64,000 bases of DNA from an uncultured Eubacteriales bacterium (GCA_934486635.1 CAKSPZ010000001.1:124001-188000); one strand, 5' to 3'; counted from the stretch's first letter, positions 8,309 through 17,738 are shown. The notes: generated by a model not told the origin, from the sequence alone. Program-made: numbers and translations.

Positions 8309-8414
8309 ATGTTTTATGCAATTAAAAAATTTGGTAATTTTGACATGTAAATATTATATATTTTTTGTGCAATGGCATTCTTATTTTTTCTAATTTTAAT
8401 ATTAATTGTTTTCA

Positions 8415-8444
8415 TTGACATAGATGTGTTTAATTATTTATACT
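8415..8444 (+). promoter_or_regulatory. Sigma-A promoter of the glycine cleavage operon
   Basis: TTGACA (8415-8420) and TATACT (8439-8444) are 18 bp apart. The start site would fall near 8451, leaving only about 35 nt before gcvT, too short for the glycine riboswitch that often controls this operon. Confidence 0.7.
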
Positions 8445-8485
8445 GATATTAACCTAGCAAAAAATAAAATAAAAGAGGTTTTTGT

Positions 8486-9571
8486 ATGGATTTAAAAACA
8501 TCACTTTATAACTGTCATCTAGAAAGTAATGGCAAAATGGTTCCTTTTGCAGGATATATACTTCCGGTGCAATATAAATCTGGAGTAATTAATGAACATA
8601 TGGCTGTTAGACAAAAAGCAGGCCTTTTTGATGTATCTCATATGGGTGAAATTATTATTTCAGGAAAAGATGCACTAAAGAATATAAATTATATTTTTAC
8701 AAATGATTTTACTAATATGAAACCTTTAAAAGTAAGATATAGTACCATGTGCGATGAAAATGGTGGAGTGGTTGACGATTTATTAGTTTATAAAATTAAT
8801 GATGAGAAATATTTTGTTGTAGTAAATGCTAGCAATAGACATAAAGATGTTGAACATATAAAAAAATATTTATTTGGTGATGTGAATTTTAAAGATGTTT
8901 CAGATGAAATCTCACAGGTAGCGCTTCAAGGACCAAATTCTGAAAAAATATTATTAAAACTAATGTCAAAAGAAAATATTCCACAAGGATATTATACTTT
9001 TGTGGAAAAAACAAACATAAATGGTATGGAATGTTTAATTTCTAGAACGGGATATACCGGAGAAGATGGTTTTGAAATATATATGAAAAATGAAGATGCT
9101 CCTAAAATGTGGAACTTGCTTTTAAAATCAGGCAAGGATGAAGGATTAATTCCTTGTGGGTTAGGAGCGAGAGATACTTTAAGATTAGAAGCAGCTATGC
9201 CTCTTTATGGCCATGAGATGGATAATACTATTACGCCACTTGAAACAGGTTTAGATTTTGGTGTAAAAATGAATAAGTTTGATTTTGTAGGTAAAAAGGG
9301 CATAGAAAATAATTTACCAATAAAAAGAAAACGGGTAGGCTTAAAAGTTATAGGCAGAGGTATAATAAGAGAACATCAAAAAGTTTATGTAAATGGTGAA
9401 GAAATAGGATTTACAACTTCAGGAACATTCTGTCCGTTTTTAGGTAATGCTGTAGCTATGGCAATATTAAATATTGACTTTGCAAATTTAGATTCAATTG
9501 TACAAGTAGATGTAAGAGGTCGTATGATTGATGCACAAATTATAAATTTACCTTTTTATAAAAAGGCTTAA
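8486..9571 (+). CDS. gcvT: Glycine cleavage system T protein (aminomethyltransferase)
   Basis: The 361-residue protein has the family hallmarks: MVPFAGYILPVQY near the N-terminus, GLFDVSHMGEI, ALQGPNSEKIL, SRTGYTGEDGFEIY and LGARDTLRLEAAMPLYG, and the C-terminal barrel with GFTTSGTFCPFLG. GcvT moves the aminomethyl group from lipoyl-GcvH to tetrahydrofolate, giving methylene-THF and ammonia. It is the first gene of a run gcvT-gcvH-gcvPA-gcvPB-lplA-lpdA, the full set needed for the complex. The ribosome site AAAAGAGG lies before the ATG. Confidence 0.97.
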   Translation: MDLKTSLYNCHLESNGKMVPFAGYILPVQYKSGVINEHMAVRQKAGLFDVSHMGEIIISGKDALKNINYIFTNDFTNMKPLKVRYSTMCDENGGVVDDLLVYKINDEKYFVVVNASNRHKDVEHIKKYLFGDVNFKDVSDEISQVALQGPNSEKILLKLMSKENIPQGYYTFVEKTNINGMECLISRTGYTGEDGFEIYMKNEDAPKMWNLLLKSGKDEGLIPCGLGARDTLRLEAAMPLYGHEMDNTITPLETGLDFGVKMNKFDFVGKKGIENNLPIKRKRVGLKVIGRGIIREHQKVYVNGEEIGFTTSGTFCPFLGNAVAMAILNIDFANLDSIVQVDVRGRMIDAQIINLPFYKKA

Positions 9572-9609
9572 CTTAATATAAATAAAAATTAATTTTGGGG
9601 GAATATAAA

Positions 9610-9990
9610 ATGAATATATTAAATGATCGTATGTATACAAAATCACATGAGTGGGTTGAATTTTTAGATGATAATAAGGCAAAAGTAGGATTAAGTGACT
9701 ATGCACAAGATTCTTTAGGTGGATTAGTTTTTGTTAATTTACCTGAAGAAGGTGAAGATGTAACTAAAGAAGAAAGTTTTGGAGATGTAGAATCTGTAAA
9801 GGCTGTATCTGATGTGTATAGCCCTGTTTCAGGAACAGTTTGTGCTATTAATGAAGAACTAATGGATTCACCGGAAAAAATTAATGAAGATCCATATGGT
9901 GCTTGGTTAATAGAAGTTGAAGGAATTTCAGATAAAACAGAGTTATTAAATGCAGAAGAATATGAACAATTTTTAAAAGAGGAGGAATAA
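9610..9990 (+). CDS. gcvH: Glycine cleavage system H protein (lipoyl carrier)
   Basis: The 126-residue protein starts MNILNDRMYTKSHEWVE and has the lipoyl-lysine motif FGDVESVKAVSDVYSP with the modified Lys in ESVK. GcvH carries the aminomethyl and reducing equivalents between the P, T and L proteins. The ATG at 9610 is preferred to the upstream in-frame TTG at 9595 because GGGGGAA lies between and gives normal spacing. It lies 38 bp after gcvT and 2 bp before gcvPA. The lipoate-protein ligase encoded at 12803 is the probable source of its cofactor. Confidence 0.97.
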   Translation: MNILNDRMYTKSHEWVEFLDDNKAKVGLSDYAQDSLGGLVFVNLPEEGEDVTKEESFGDVESVKAVSDVYSPVSGTVCAINEELMDSPEKINEDPYGAWLIEVEGISDKTELLNAEEYEQFLKEEE

Positions 9991-9992
9991 TA

Positions 9993-11309
9993 TTGGGTCA
10001 ATATATTCCATCATCTGAAAAAGAAAGAAAAGAAATGCTTTCTATAGTAGGAGTTAATTCATTAGAAGATTTATTAAAAGACATACCAAAAGAAGTTAAA
10101 ATTAAAGAACTTAACATTCCTAATGGGTTATCTGAACTGGAAGTTAGTCAAAAAGTAGAAAATATAGCAAATAAAAATAAAGTATTTAAAAGTATCTTTA
10201 GAGGTGCAGGAGCCTATAATCATTACATACCATCCATTGTAAAAACTGTTACATCAAAAGAAGAATTTTTAACAGCGTATACGCCATACCAAGCAGAAAT
10301 CAGTCAAGGAATATTACAATCAATTTTTGAATATCAAACAATGATATGCGAATTAACAGGAATGGAAGTATCAAATGCTTCTGTTTATGATGGAGCTACA
10401 GCGGCTGCAGAAGCAGTAGCCATGTGTAATGAAAGAAAAAGAAAAAAAGCTTTAGTATCGTCTACTGCACATCCTCATGTAATAAAAACAATAATGACAT
10501 ATTGTGAAGGAAATAATACAGAAGTAATAATGATACCTGAAAAAGATGGAGTAATTGATGAGACTGCACTATCATCATTGATTGATGACACAGTATCTTG
10601 TGTATATATTCAACATCCTAACTTTTATGGGTTATTTGAAAATGCTCAAAGTATTTCACAAACAGTTCATGAGCATGGAGCTAAATTTATAATGGGTTGT
10701 AATCCGATTGCATTAGCTATAATGAAAACACCATATGAATGCGGAGCAGATATAGCTGTAGGAGAAGGACAACCACTTGGTATGCCACTTAGTTTTTGTG
10801 GCCCGTATCTTGGCTTTATGGCAGCTACAAAGGCGATGTTAAGAAAATTACCGGGTAGAATCGTAGGAGAAACTGTAGATAAAGATGGCAAACAAGCATT
10901 TGTTTTAACACTGCAAGCAAGAGAGCAGCATATAAGACGAGAAAAAGCCATATCAAATATTTGTTCTAATCAAGCTTTATGTGCCTTGACAGCATCAGTT
11001 TATATGTCAGCAATGGGACCAGATGGAATGAGAGAAGTTGCTACACAATGTATGTCAAAGGCTAAATATTTAGCAGATAAATTATGTGAAATCGACGGAA
11101 TTAATTTAAAGTATTCAAAGGACTTCTTTAATGAATTTGTTACAACATGTAAAATGAATACAACATTATTACTGGATGAATTAGAAAAACATGACATACT
11201 TGGTGGATATCCAGTTGAGGATGGAATTTTATGGTGTGCAACTGAAATGAATTCAAAAGAACAAATAGATCAAATGGTATCGATAGTTAAGGAGGTAATG
11301 AAAAGATGA
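9993..11309 (+). CDS. gcvPA: Glycine dehydrogenase (decarboxylating) subunit 1
   Basis: The 438-residue product contains FRGAGAYNHYIPSIV, TPYQAEISQGILQSIFEYQT and LTGMEVSNASVYDGATAAAEA, diagnostic of the N-terminal half-subunit of the two-chain P protein found in Bacillota and Archaea. With GcvPB it decarboxylates glycine using pyridoxal phosphate and passes the aminomethyl group to GcvH. The start is TTG at 9993, well placed after GAGGAGG. Its end overlaps gcvPB by 4 bp (ATGA), consistent with coupled translation of equal amounts of both subunits. Confidence 0.97.
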   Translation: MGQYIPSSEKERKEMLSIVGVNSLEDLLKDIPKEVKIKELNIPNGLSELEVSQKVENIANKNKVFKSIFRGAGAYNHYIPSIVKTVTSKEEFLTAYTPYQAEISQGILQSIFEYQTMICELTGMEVSNASVYDGATAAAEAVAMCNERKRKKALVSSTAHPHVIKTIMTYCEGNNTEVIMIPEKDGVIDETALSSLIDDTVSCVYIQHPNFYGLFENAQSISQTVHEHGAKFIMGCNPIALAIMKTPYECGADIAVGEGQPLGMPLSFCGPYLGFMAATKAMLRKLPGRIVGETVDKDGKQAFVLTLQAREQHIRREKAISNICSNQALCALTASVYMSAMGPDGMREVATQCMSKAKYLADKLCEIDGINLKYSKDFFNEFVTTCKMNTTLLLDELEKHDILGGYPVEDGILWCATEMNSKEQIDQMVSIVKEVMKR

Positions 11310-12739
11310 GCTTAATTTTTGAAAAAAGTAGAGAAGGAAGAGCTTTATCAATACTTCCAAATTTAGATGTACCAAGGGTTAATTTAAAAGATAATTTAAA
11401 GAGAAATCAAAAGTTAAATTTACCGGAACTATCGGAGATTGATCTAGGACGCCATTATACGGAGCTTTCTAAAAAAGTTCATGGTGTAAATTGTGGCTTT
11501 TATCCATTGGGTTCATGTACAATGAAATATAATCCTCGTGTTAATGAAGAAATGTCAGGATTAAAAGGTTTTACAGGTATTCATCCATTGCAACCGCAAC
11601 ATACGGTTCAGGGCTGTATGCAAGTTTTAGATTTAGCTAGAAAATATTTATGCGAAATTACAGGAATGGATAATATGACATTTCAACCTGCTGCAGGTGC
11701 ACATGGGGAATTTACAGGCCTTTTATTAATAAAGGCTTATCATAAGTCAAAAGGTGATACTAAAAGAATTAAAATAATAGTTCCTGATTCCGCACATGGA
11801 ACTAATCCAGCAAGTGCAGCTATGGCAGGATTTGAAGTTGTAAGTATTAAATCCGGTGATGACGGTTGTGTGGATATTGAAAAGTTAAAAGAAGTTGTTG
11901 GTGATGATACAGCAGGACTAATGCTAACTAACCCCAATACTGTTGGTCTTTTTGAAAAAGATATATTAAAAATTTCTGAAATAGTTCATAATGCCGGAGG
12001 TTTGGTATATTATGATGGAGCAAACCTTAATGCGATTATGGGGCAAGTTAGACCAGGAGACATGGGCTTTGATGTTGTTCATTTAAACCTTCATAAAACT
12101 TTTTCAACACCTCATGGAGGAGGAGGCCCAGGAAGTGGACCAGTTGGCTGTAAGGCATTTTTAGAGAAATTTTTACCTGGCTATGTAGTAGTTAAAAAAG
12201 ATGATAATTTAGCTTTTGAAAAACCTCAAGATAGTATCGGAATGGTTAAATCTTTTTATGGGAACTTTCTTGTTATAGTAAAAGCATTGACTTATATTTT
12301 AACCCTAGGCAAAGAAGGAATAAAATCAGCATCACTAAATGCAGTACTTAATGCTAACTATATGAAAAAACTTTTAAGTGAACATTATGACATGGCGTTT
12401 GATGGATTATGTATGCATGAATTTGTAATTACTATTGAGAAATTACATAAAGAAAAGGATGTTTCTGCTATGGATATAGCAAAAGCACTTCTTGATAAAG
12501 GCATACATCCACCAACAATGTATTTCCCGCTAATTGTTCATGAGGCACTTATGTTAGAGCCGACAGAAACAGAATCTAAAGAGACTTTAGATGAGGCAAT
12601 TAAGGTATTTAACGAAATATATGAGACAGCGTTAATTAAAGCTTCAGAGTTACATGAAGCACCAATTGATACGCCGGTTAGACGCTTGGATGAATTAAAT
12701 GCAGCTAGAAATCCAAGACTTAGATATATTTTTAAATAG
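11306..12739 (+). CDS. gcvPB: Glycine dehydrogenase (decarboxylating) subunit 2
   Basis: The 477-residue protein is the PLP-binding half of the split P protein. It has GFYPLGSCTMKYNPRVNE, DSAHGTNPASAAMAGF and the PLP-lysine segment HLNLHKTFSTPHGGGGPGSG. Length and motif order match the family. It overlaps gcvPA by 4 bp and ends just before an intrinsic terminator at 12742. The ribosome site AAGGAGG lies within the gcvPA end. Confidence 0.97.
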   Translation: MSLIFEKSREGRALSILPNLDVPRVNLKDNLKRNQKLNLPELSEIDLGRHYTELSKKVHGVNCGFYPLGSCTMKYNPRVNEEMSGLKGFTGIHPLQPQHTVQGCMQVLDLARKYLCEITGMDNMTFQPAAGAHGEFTGLLLIKAYHKSKGDTKRIKIIVPDSAHGTNPASAAMAGFEVVSIKSGDDGCVDIEKLKEVVGDDTAGLMLTNPNTVGLFEKDILKISEIVHNAGGLVYYDGANLNAIMGQVRPGDMGFDVVHLNLHKTFSTPHGGGGPGSGPVGCKAFLEKFLPGYVVVKKDDNLAFEKPQDSIGMVKSFYGNFLVIVKALTYILTLGKEGIKSASLNAVLNANYMKKLLSEHYDMAFDGLCMHEFVITIEKLHKEKDVSAMDIAKALLDKGIHPPTMYFPLIVHEALMLEPTETESKETLDEAIKVFNEIYETALIKASELHEAPIDTPVRRLDELNAARNPRLRYIFK

Positions 12740-12741
12740 AA

Positions 12742-12776
12742 AAAAGAGGCTGAAAACTTAGGTTTTCACCTCTTTT
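12742..12776 (+). terminator. Intrinsic terminator after gcvPB
   Basis: AAAAGAGG plus TGAAAAC pairs with GTTTTCA plus CCTCTTTT around a short loop, with one bulged C at 12750. The 3' arm itself supplies the T-tract. Since lplA and lpdA follow at once and no clear new promoter is seen, partial read-through is likely. Confidence 0.7.
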
Positions 12777-12802
12777 AGTTTATAGGTGTAGGGAGATTTT
12801 TT

Positions 12803-13804
12803 ATGATAACAAAATTAAAATATATAGTTAGTGATAGTTTTTTACCATATGAAAATTTAGCTTTAGAAGAATATTTACTTTATTCTGTAAAAAAAGATGA
12901 ATGCATTTTATATCTTTGGCAAAACAAAAATACAGTAGTTATTGGAAAAAATCAAAATGCTTTTAAGGAATGTAAAGTGGAAGAATTGTTAAACAGCGGG
13001 GGTCACATTGTTAGAAGGTTATCTGGTGGAGGAGCTGTATATCATGACTTAGGAAATCTTAATTTTACTTTTTTAGTTAGAAATGAAAATTATAATGTGG
13101 AAAAGCAACTAGAAGTTATATTAAGAGCAGTAAAAAAATTTTCCATTAATGCCGAAAAAACCGGAAGAAATGATATTACTATTGATGGAAAAAAGTTTTC
13201 AGGGAATGCATTTTTCAAGGCAGGCGATTTTAGATATCATCATGGAACATTGCTTGTAAACGTTAATGTTGGTGAGTTATCAAAATATCTTAATGTGTCT
13301 ATGGACAAATTAAAATCAAAAGGTGTAACATCAGTAAAATCTAGAGTAACAAACCTTAATGAGTACAATAAAAATTTAACTGTAGATAATCTCAAACTTA
13401 AATTAATAAAATCATTTGAAGAAGTATACGGTTTAAAAGCAGAATGCGTAAATGTTTTCAGTATAGATAAATGTAAAATAGAAGAATTAAAAAATAAGTT
13501 TTCATCTAATGATTTTATTTTTGGAAAGAAAATAAAATCTGAGTATGAGTTTTCAAAAAGATTTTCTTGGGGAGATATACAATTTAGGTTTAATTTATCC
13601 GGGGGGGTTGTAAAAGACTTAATAATTAATTCAGATGCTATGAATGTTGATATAATAGAAGAAATTTCAAGTAGACTAAAAGGATGTTTATTTTCAAGCA
13701 GAGAATTTTGTTCTAAATTAGATGAATTAAAGCTAAATAATGATATAATATTAAATTCAATGATAGATGATATAAAAGAACTAATACATACAAATTTAAA
13801 TTAG
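12803..13804 (+). CDS. lplA: Lipoate-protein ligase
   Basis: The 333-residue enzyme shows the LplA catalytic-domain motifs LWQNKNTVVIGKNQNAF, RRLSGGGAVYHDLGNLNFTF, the lysine-containing GRNDITIDGKKFSGNAF and YHHGTLLVN, plus the C-terminal accessory domain. It activates lipoate with ATP and attaches it to GcvH. Its position between gcvPB and the dihydrolipoyl dehydrogenase gene makes GcvH the obvious substrate; no other lipoyl protein is encoded in the window apart from what Lpd may carry elsewhere. The ribosome site is GGGAG, 10 nt before ATG. Confidence 0.95.
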   Translation: MITKLKYIVSDSFLPYENLALEEYLLYSVKKDECILYLWQNKNTVVIGKNQNAFKECKVEELLNSGGHIVRRLSGGGAVYHDLGNLNFTFLVRNENYNVEKQLEVILRAVKKFSINAEKTGRNDITIDGKKFSGNAFFKAGDFRYHHGTLLVNVNVGELSKYLNVSMDKLKSKGVTSVKSRVTNLNEYNKNLTVDNLKLKLIKSFEEVYGLKAECVNVFSIDKCKIEELKNKFSSNDFIFGKKIKSEYEFSKRFSWGDIQFRFNLSGGVVKDLIINSDAMNVDIIEEISSRLKGCLFSSREFCSKLDELKLNNDIILNSMIDDIKELIHTNLN

Positions 13805-13815
13805 AAGGTGTTCGT

Positions 13816-15210
13816 ATGGATAATAAATTTGATTTAGTAGTTATTGGAGCGGGTCCGGGAGGATATGTTGCAGCAATAAAAGCTGCCGACCTTGGCATGA
13901 AAGTTGCAGTTATTGAAAAAGATAATGTAGGGGGAACTTGTCTTAATAGAGGTTGTATACCTACAAAAACATTAATTCATTCTACAGAATTAATGAATGA
14001 ACTTAAAAATGGAGAAAAATTTGGAATTAATGCAGATAATGTAACTTATGATATAAAAAAAATACACGAAAGAAAAGATGAAGTTGTAAATAAACTTAGG
14101 TTGGGAATAGAAGGTTTATTTAAATCAAGAAAAATAACTTTAATAAACGGAAAAGCTAAAATTTTATCAGAAAATAAAATTATAATCGATAATAATATAG
14201 AAATAACAACGGATAAAATATTAATAGCAACCGGGTCTATGCCAATAAAACCCAATATATTGGGAATAAATCTTGAAAATGTAATGACAAGTGATGAAAT
14301 TTTATCAATGAATGATAGAGTACCTGATTCAATGGTGATAATTGGAGGAGGAGTAATAGGTGTAGAATTTGCAACTATATATAATTCCCTTGGATGCAAG
14401 GTCACTATAATAGAAGCTATGGACAGAATTTTACCCACTATGGATAAAGAAATTTCTCAAAATTTAACTATGGTTTTAAAAAAATGTGGAGTAAATATAA
14501 ATACGTCTGCAAAAGTAGAGTCAATACTTAAAGAGGATAATCTTAATGTGAATTACATTAAAAATGAAAAAAACTGTATGGAAAAAGCAGAAGTAGTTTT
14601 GGTGGCGATAGGAAGAAAAGCTAATACAGAAGGTCTTTTTGCTGATACAGTGAATTTAGAAATGAAAAAAGGTGCAATAGTTGTTAATGATAAATTTGAA
14701 ACCAGCATTAAAGGAATATATGCAATAGGAGATGTGATTTTTGAGGGGATACAATTAGCTCATATGGCATCTGCGCAAGGAATTAATACAGTACTTATGA
14801 TGAATAATAAGAATCCACAATTTAATCTAAATGCAGTACCTGCTTGTATCTATACTTCTCCGGAAATATCTTCAGTTGGAATTACACAGGATGAATCAAA
14901 AAAACAAAACTTAGAAGTAAAATGTGGAAAGTTTTCAACACTTTCTAATGGTCGGTCAATTATTTCAAATCAGGAAAGAGGATTTGTAAAAGTTATTTTT
15001 AATGAAGAAAATGGAGTATTAATGGGTGCTCAAATGATGTGTGCTAATGCCACAGATATGATAAGCGAATTTACAACAGCTATAAATAACAAATTAACAT
15101 ATGAAAATTTGTTGTCTGTCATTAGACCTCATCCTACTTATAACGAAATTACAGTAGAAGCTATTGAAAATGCATTTGGAATATCAATTCATAGTATAAA
15201 GAAAAAATAA
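13816..15210 (+). CDS. lpdA: Dihydrolipoyl dehydrogenase (L protein)
   Basis: The 464-residue flavoprotein has the N-terminal FAD Rossmann motif GAGPGGYVAAIKAADLG, the redox disulfide GGTCLNRGCIPTK, the NAD-binding motif IIGGGVIGVEFA, the second FAD motif GIYAIGDV and the dimer-interface active-site HPTYNE. It re-oxidises dihydrolipoyl-GcvH with NAD+. It lies 11 bp after lplA and closes the glycine cleavage gene set. It has no N-terminal lipoyl domain. Confidence 0.97.
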   Translation: MDNKFDLVVIGAGPGGYVAAIKAADLGMKVAVIEKDNVGGTCLNRGCIPTKTLIHSTELMNELKNGEKFGINADNVTYDIKKIHERKDEVVNKLRLGIEGLFKSRKITLINGKAKILSENKIIIDNNIEITTDKILIATGSMPIKPNILGINLENVMTSDEILSMNDRVPDSMVIIGGGVIGVEFATIYNSLGCKVTIIEAMDRILPTMDKEISQNLTMVLKKCGVNINTSAKVESILKEDNLNVNYIKNEKNCMEKAEVVLVAIGRKANTEGLFADTVNLEMKKGAIVVNDKFETSIKGIYAIGDVIFEGIQLAHMASAQGINTVLMMNNKNPQFNLNAVPACIYTSPEISSVGITQDESKKQNLEVKCGKFSTLSNGRSIISNQERGFVKVIFNEENGVLMGAQMMCANATDMISEFTTAINNKLTYENLLSVIRPHPTYNEITVEAIENAFGISIHSIKKK

Positions 15211-15235
15211 TATAGAGACTAAAGGTCGTATTATG

Positions 15236-15264
15236 TTGACTTTAACATTTGTCGGAGTTATAAT
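15236..15264 (+). promoter_or_regulatory. Sigma-A promoter of the sugar transferase gene
   Basis: TTGACT (15236-15241) and TATAAT (15259-15264) are exactly 17 bp apart. The promoter lies inside the upstream extension of the reading frame and so supports the start codon at 15296. Confidence 0.75.
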
Positions 15265-15295
15265 TATATGGAATTTATTTTTGGAGGAATGTGAA

Positions 15296-15970
15296 ATGGA
15301 GGATAAGGAAGTTAATATCAGCAATGAAAATTTCACATTTTTTTGTGCGAATAATAATACTTATAAAATTACAAATTCTCAAAAGGTTTATTTGTTTTTT
15401 AAAAGATTTATTGATATTATATTATCTCTTGCCACATTAATTTTTCTGTCGCCAATATTTATTATTTTAGCTATAGCAGTAAAATTAACTTCAAAAGGTC
15501 CGATTATTTTTTCTCAAGAAAGAATAGGACGATATGGAAAAACAATAAAAATATATAAATTTAGAACTATGATGGATAAGGCCCCTAAAAGTAAGGCGAC
15601 AAACGACTTTGATGATGCTAATGAGTATATAACGAAGTTCGGAAGGTTTTTAAGGGTAACAAGTCTTGACGAGATACCCCAGTTGCTTAATGTTATTAAA
15701 GGTGATATGAGCATAATTGGACCAAGACCATTAATAGCCGACGAAGTTTTTATACATAAACTTCGCGAAAAAAATGATATTTATATGATACGACCAGGTA
15801 TTACAGGGTTAGCTCAAGTAAATGGCAGAGATTTTTTAGAAGCAGAAGATAAAGTTAGATTTGATACGCAATATCTACACAACTTATCATTAAAATTAGA
15901 TATTATGATATTTATAAAATCAATAATAGTTGTATTTCGACAAGAGGATTCTTTAGATGCAAGAAGATAA
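15296..15970 (+). CDS. Undecaprenyl-phosphate sugar-phosphate transferase
   Basis: The 224-residue protein has one membrane helix (IIFSLAT-like segment, about residues 35-60) followed by the bacterial sugar transferase domain: GPIIFSQERIGRYGK, IYKFRTMM, FGRFLRVTSLDEIPQLLNV, GDMSIIGPRPLI and RPGITGLAQVNGRD. Such enzymes start polymer or glycan synthesis by moving a sugar-1-phosphate onto undecaprenyl phosphate at the cytoplasmic face. The donor sugar cannot be read from sequence. The ATG at 15296 follows GGAGGA; the longer frame from 15233 would start upstream of the promoter. No glycosyltransferases are next to it, which is unusual for an initiating enzyme. Confidence 0.9.
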   Translation: MEDKEVNISNENFTFFCANNNTYKITNSQKVYLFFKRFIDIILSLATLIFLSPIFIILAIAVKLTSKGPIIFSQERIGRYGKTIKIYKFRTMMDKAPKSKATNDFDDANEYITKFGRFLRVTSLDEIPQLLNVIKGDMSIIGPRPLIADEVFIHKLREKNDIYMIRPGITGLAQVNGRDFLEAEDKVRFDTQYLHNLSLKLDIMIFIKSIIVVFRQEDSLDARR

Positions 15971-15979
15971 ATTCTTGTT

Positions 15980-16016
15980 AAAACCCTAGACTTTACATAG
16001 TAAAATCTAGGGTTTT
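15980..16016 (+). terminator. Intrinsic terminator of the sugar transferase gene
   Basis: A 17-bp stem with one mismatch (15980-15996 with 16000-16016) ends in six T. Confidence 0.85.
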
Positions 16017-16094
16017 TTGTATATTATTTTTGAAACCGATCAAAAATAGACAATTTTAAGAAATAGCTATTGGAAATATTGCATAGGTTTTATC

Positions 16095-16124
16095 TTGAAA
16101 AAGTTTGTCTTAAAATGGTATAAT
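16095..16124 (+). promoter_or_regulatory. Sigma-A promoter of the AAA+ gene
   Basis: TTGAAA (16095-16100) and TATAAT (16119-16124) are 18 bp apart, and TGG before TATAAT gives an extended -10. Confidence 0.7.
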
Positions 16125-16163
16125 AAAAGAAATTAAATGTATAAATTGAAATGGAGGATTCAT

Positions 16164-17663
16164 ATGAAAAACATGAAAAAGGTTGTGGCTTCTGTAGTAG
16201 CAGTTTCTATAGCATTTTCTTCTGTGCAGGCTACATCTTTTGCAGAAAGCCCTGAATGTAGCGGTGATAATATAAACATAGAATGTTTATTAAAAAATGG
16301 GGTAGAAAAGAAAATTGCTAAAAAAATAATATTCGATTTAGAAGATTTAGAAAAAGCTAATGTTTTAAAAAATATTACAGGAGTAGATATAACAGCCCCT
16401 ATTATAGCTAGAATAGTTAACAAAGCAGTACCACAAGAAAAAAAAGGTCCATTTGGGAAACTTACGTCGCTTGTTGCTACTAATCCATTTTTAAGTATGC
16501 TTTTGTATTCATTGATTTATCGACAAGTCAATAATTACTACAAAAAAATAGTAACTCAGTTTAAAGCAGGTAAAGTTGAAACTGCAATTGACCCTGTTAG
16601 TACAATGAAACTTCTTGATACAATGATGTTTTCAGTAAAAGGTCAAGAAAACGCTAAAAAACAAATCAGAAGTGCTGTTTTAAATATAGTTGATAGAAAT
16701 GCACAGTATAAAGCTAATCCAAATAAAAAATCAAAAAAAGCAGGTCCTGGAGCATCAGTGATTTATATGGTAGGTCCGTCTGGTGTTGGTAAATCTTTTT
16801 CAGCAGAAATTATGAGAAAAATTCTTAGTGGTTTTGGAGCGGAGCCTTTTGTTTTAGAAGCTTCTGATATTGACAGACAATCAAAAACTAGTGCAACAGA
16901 GCAATTATTCGGTATGAGGGAAAAACAAGTTAATGGTGGTACTATTATGGAATATTCACCTTTTATTACAAGAATAAAAGCTATTCCAAATAGTGTAGTT
17001 ATTATAAATGAATATGACAAAATGCATACTCCTGAACTAGATGAGAAGTTAAGAACTATAATGGATCAGGGTTACATAAATGTTAATGGAGAAAAAATAG
17101 ATTGTTCTGCAGCTACATTTATTATTACTTCAAATGAAAGTAATGGTTCTGTTAAAAAGGGAAATTTAGAAAAAGATAACAAAGACGATGGCACAGGTTC
17201 ACGTACTTTTATAAACCATGATAAAGCATTTTTAAATCGTGTTAAGTTAATAGAGTTTGATAACCTATCTGCACCTGAATATAAAGAAATAGCAGCTGTA
17301 CCATTTACTAATTTAGCGGTAAGATATTTACAACAATATAAAATAGATATAGATTTAAATGGAACCGTAGATGAAGTATCACAAAAAGTTGCAGAATTAA
17401 ATAAGGGCGCAAGACCTATATTTGATTATGTTGAAAAATTAAATGATAGATTATTAAATGGAGTTGTATTAAATAATGTAAGTAATAACGGGGAACCAGT
17501 ACATTATAAAGTTTCATTTGATAAAAATACAGAAGAATTCAATTTAGAACGTGTTGAAAATAAAGAAAAAGATAAAGAACCTGAAGCTGAAAAAGTACAT
17601 TTATTAGATTTAATAAAACATAATCAAGAAAGTAAACCTAAAGTAGAAGCAAAAAACAACTAA
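16164..17663 (+). CDS. Signal-peptide-bearing ClpB/torsin-like AAA+ ATPase
   Basis: The 499-residue protein starts with a typical signal peptide (MKNMKKVVASVV, then SSVQATSFAES). A second, weaker hydrophobic stretch at about residues 98-118 (SLVATNPFLSMLLYSLIY) is followed by basic residues. A single AAA+ module of the HSP100/torsin type follows: Walker A GPSGVGKS (204-211), Walker B-like VVIINEYDKM with Asn in place of Asp but Glu kept, sensor-1 TSN, arginine-finger segment FLNRVKLIEF and sensor-2 GARP as in ClpB. The tail is acidic and Lys-rich. If the signal is cleaved the ATPase is extracytoplasmic, which is odd; if both hydrophobic parts span the membrane, the ATPase faces the cytosol. 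The ATG at 16164 follows GGAGG. Confidence 0.8.
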   Translation: MKNMKKVVASVVAVSIAFSSVQATSFAESPECSGDNINIECLLKNGVEKKIAKKIIFDLEDLEKANVLKNITGVDITAPIIARIVNKAVPQEKKGPFGKLTSLVATNPFLSMLLYSLIYRQVNNYYKKIVTQFKAGKVETAIDPVSTMKLLDTMMFSVKGQENAKKQIRSAVLNIVDRNAQYKANPNKKSKKAGPGASVIYMVGPSGVGKSFSAEIMRKILSGFGAEPFVLEASDIDRQSKTSATEQLFGMREKQVNGGTIMEYSPFITRIKAIPNSVVIINEYDKMHTPELDEKLRTIMDQGYINVNGEKIDCSAATFIITSNESNGSVKKGNLEKDNKDDGTGSRTFINHDKAFLNRVKLIEFDNLSAPEYKEIAAVPFTNLAVRYLQQYKIDIDLNGTVDEVSQKVAELNKGARPIFDYVEKLNDRLLNGVVLNNVSNNGEPVHYKVSFDKNTEEFNLERVENKEKDKEPEAEKVHLLDLIKHNQESKPKVEAKNN

Positions 17664-17680
17664 AATAGAAATTTTTTAAG

Positions 17681-17718
17681 AAGCAATGCAAAAAATAGCA
17701 TTGCTTCTTTGTTTTTTG
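17681..17718 (+). terminator. Intrinsic terminator of the AAA+ gene
   Basis: GAAGCAATGC (17681-17690) pairs with GCATTGCTTC (17699-17708), followed by a T-rich tract. Confidence 0.85.
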
Positions 17719-17738
17719 TTGAGTTATATGGTATAATT
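17710..17738 (+). promoter_or_regulatory. Promoter of the LiaF-like gene
   Basis: TTGTTT (17710-17715) and TATAAT (17733-17738) are 17 bp apart, with TGG before TATAAT (extended -10). Confidence 0.6.

Noticed and set aside
8444..8485. Glycine riboswitch before gcvT
   Set aside because: The promoter at 8415-8444 leaves only about 35 nt of leader and no tandem aptamer-like structure is visible.
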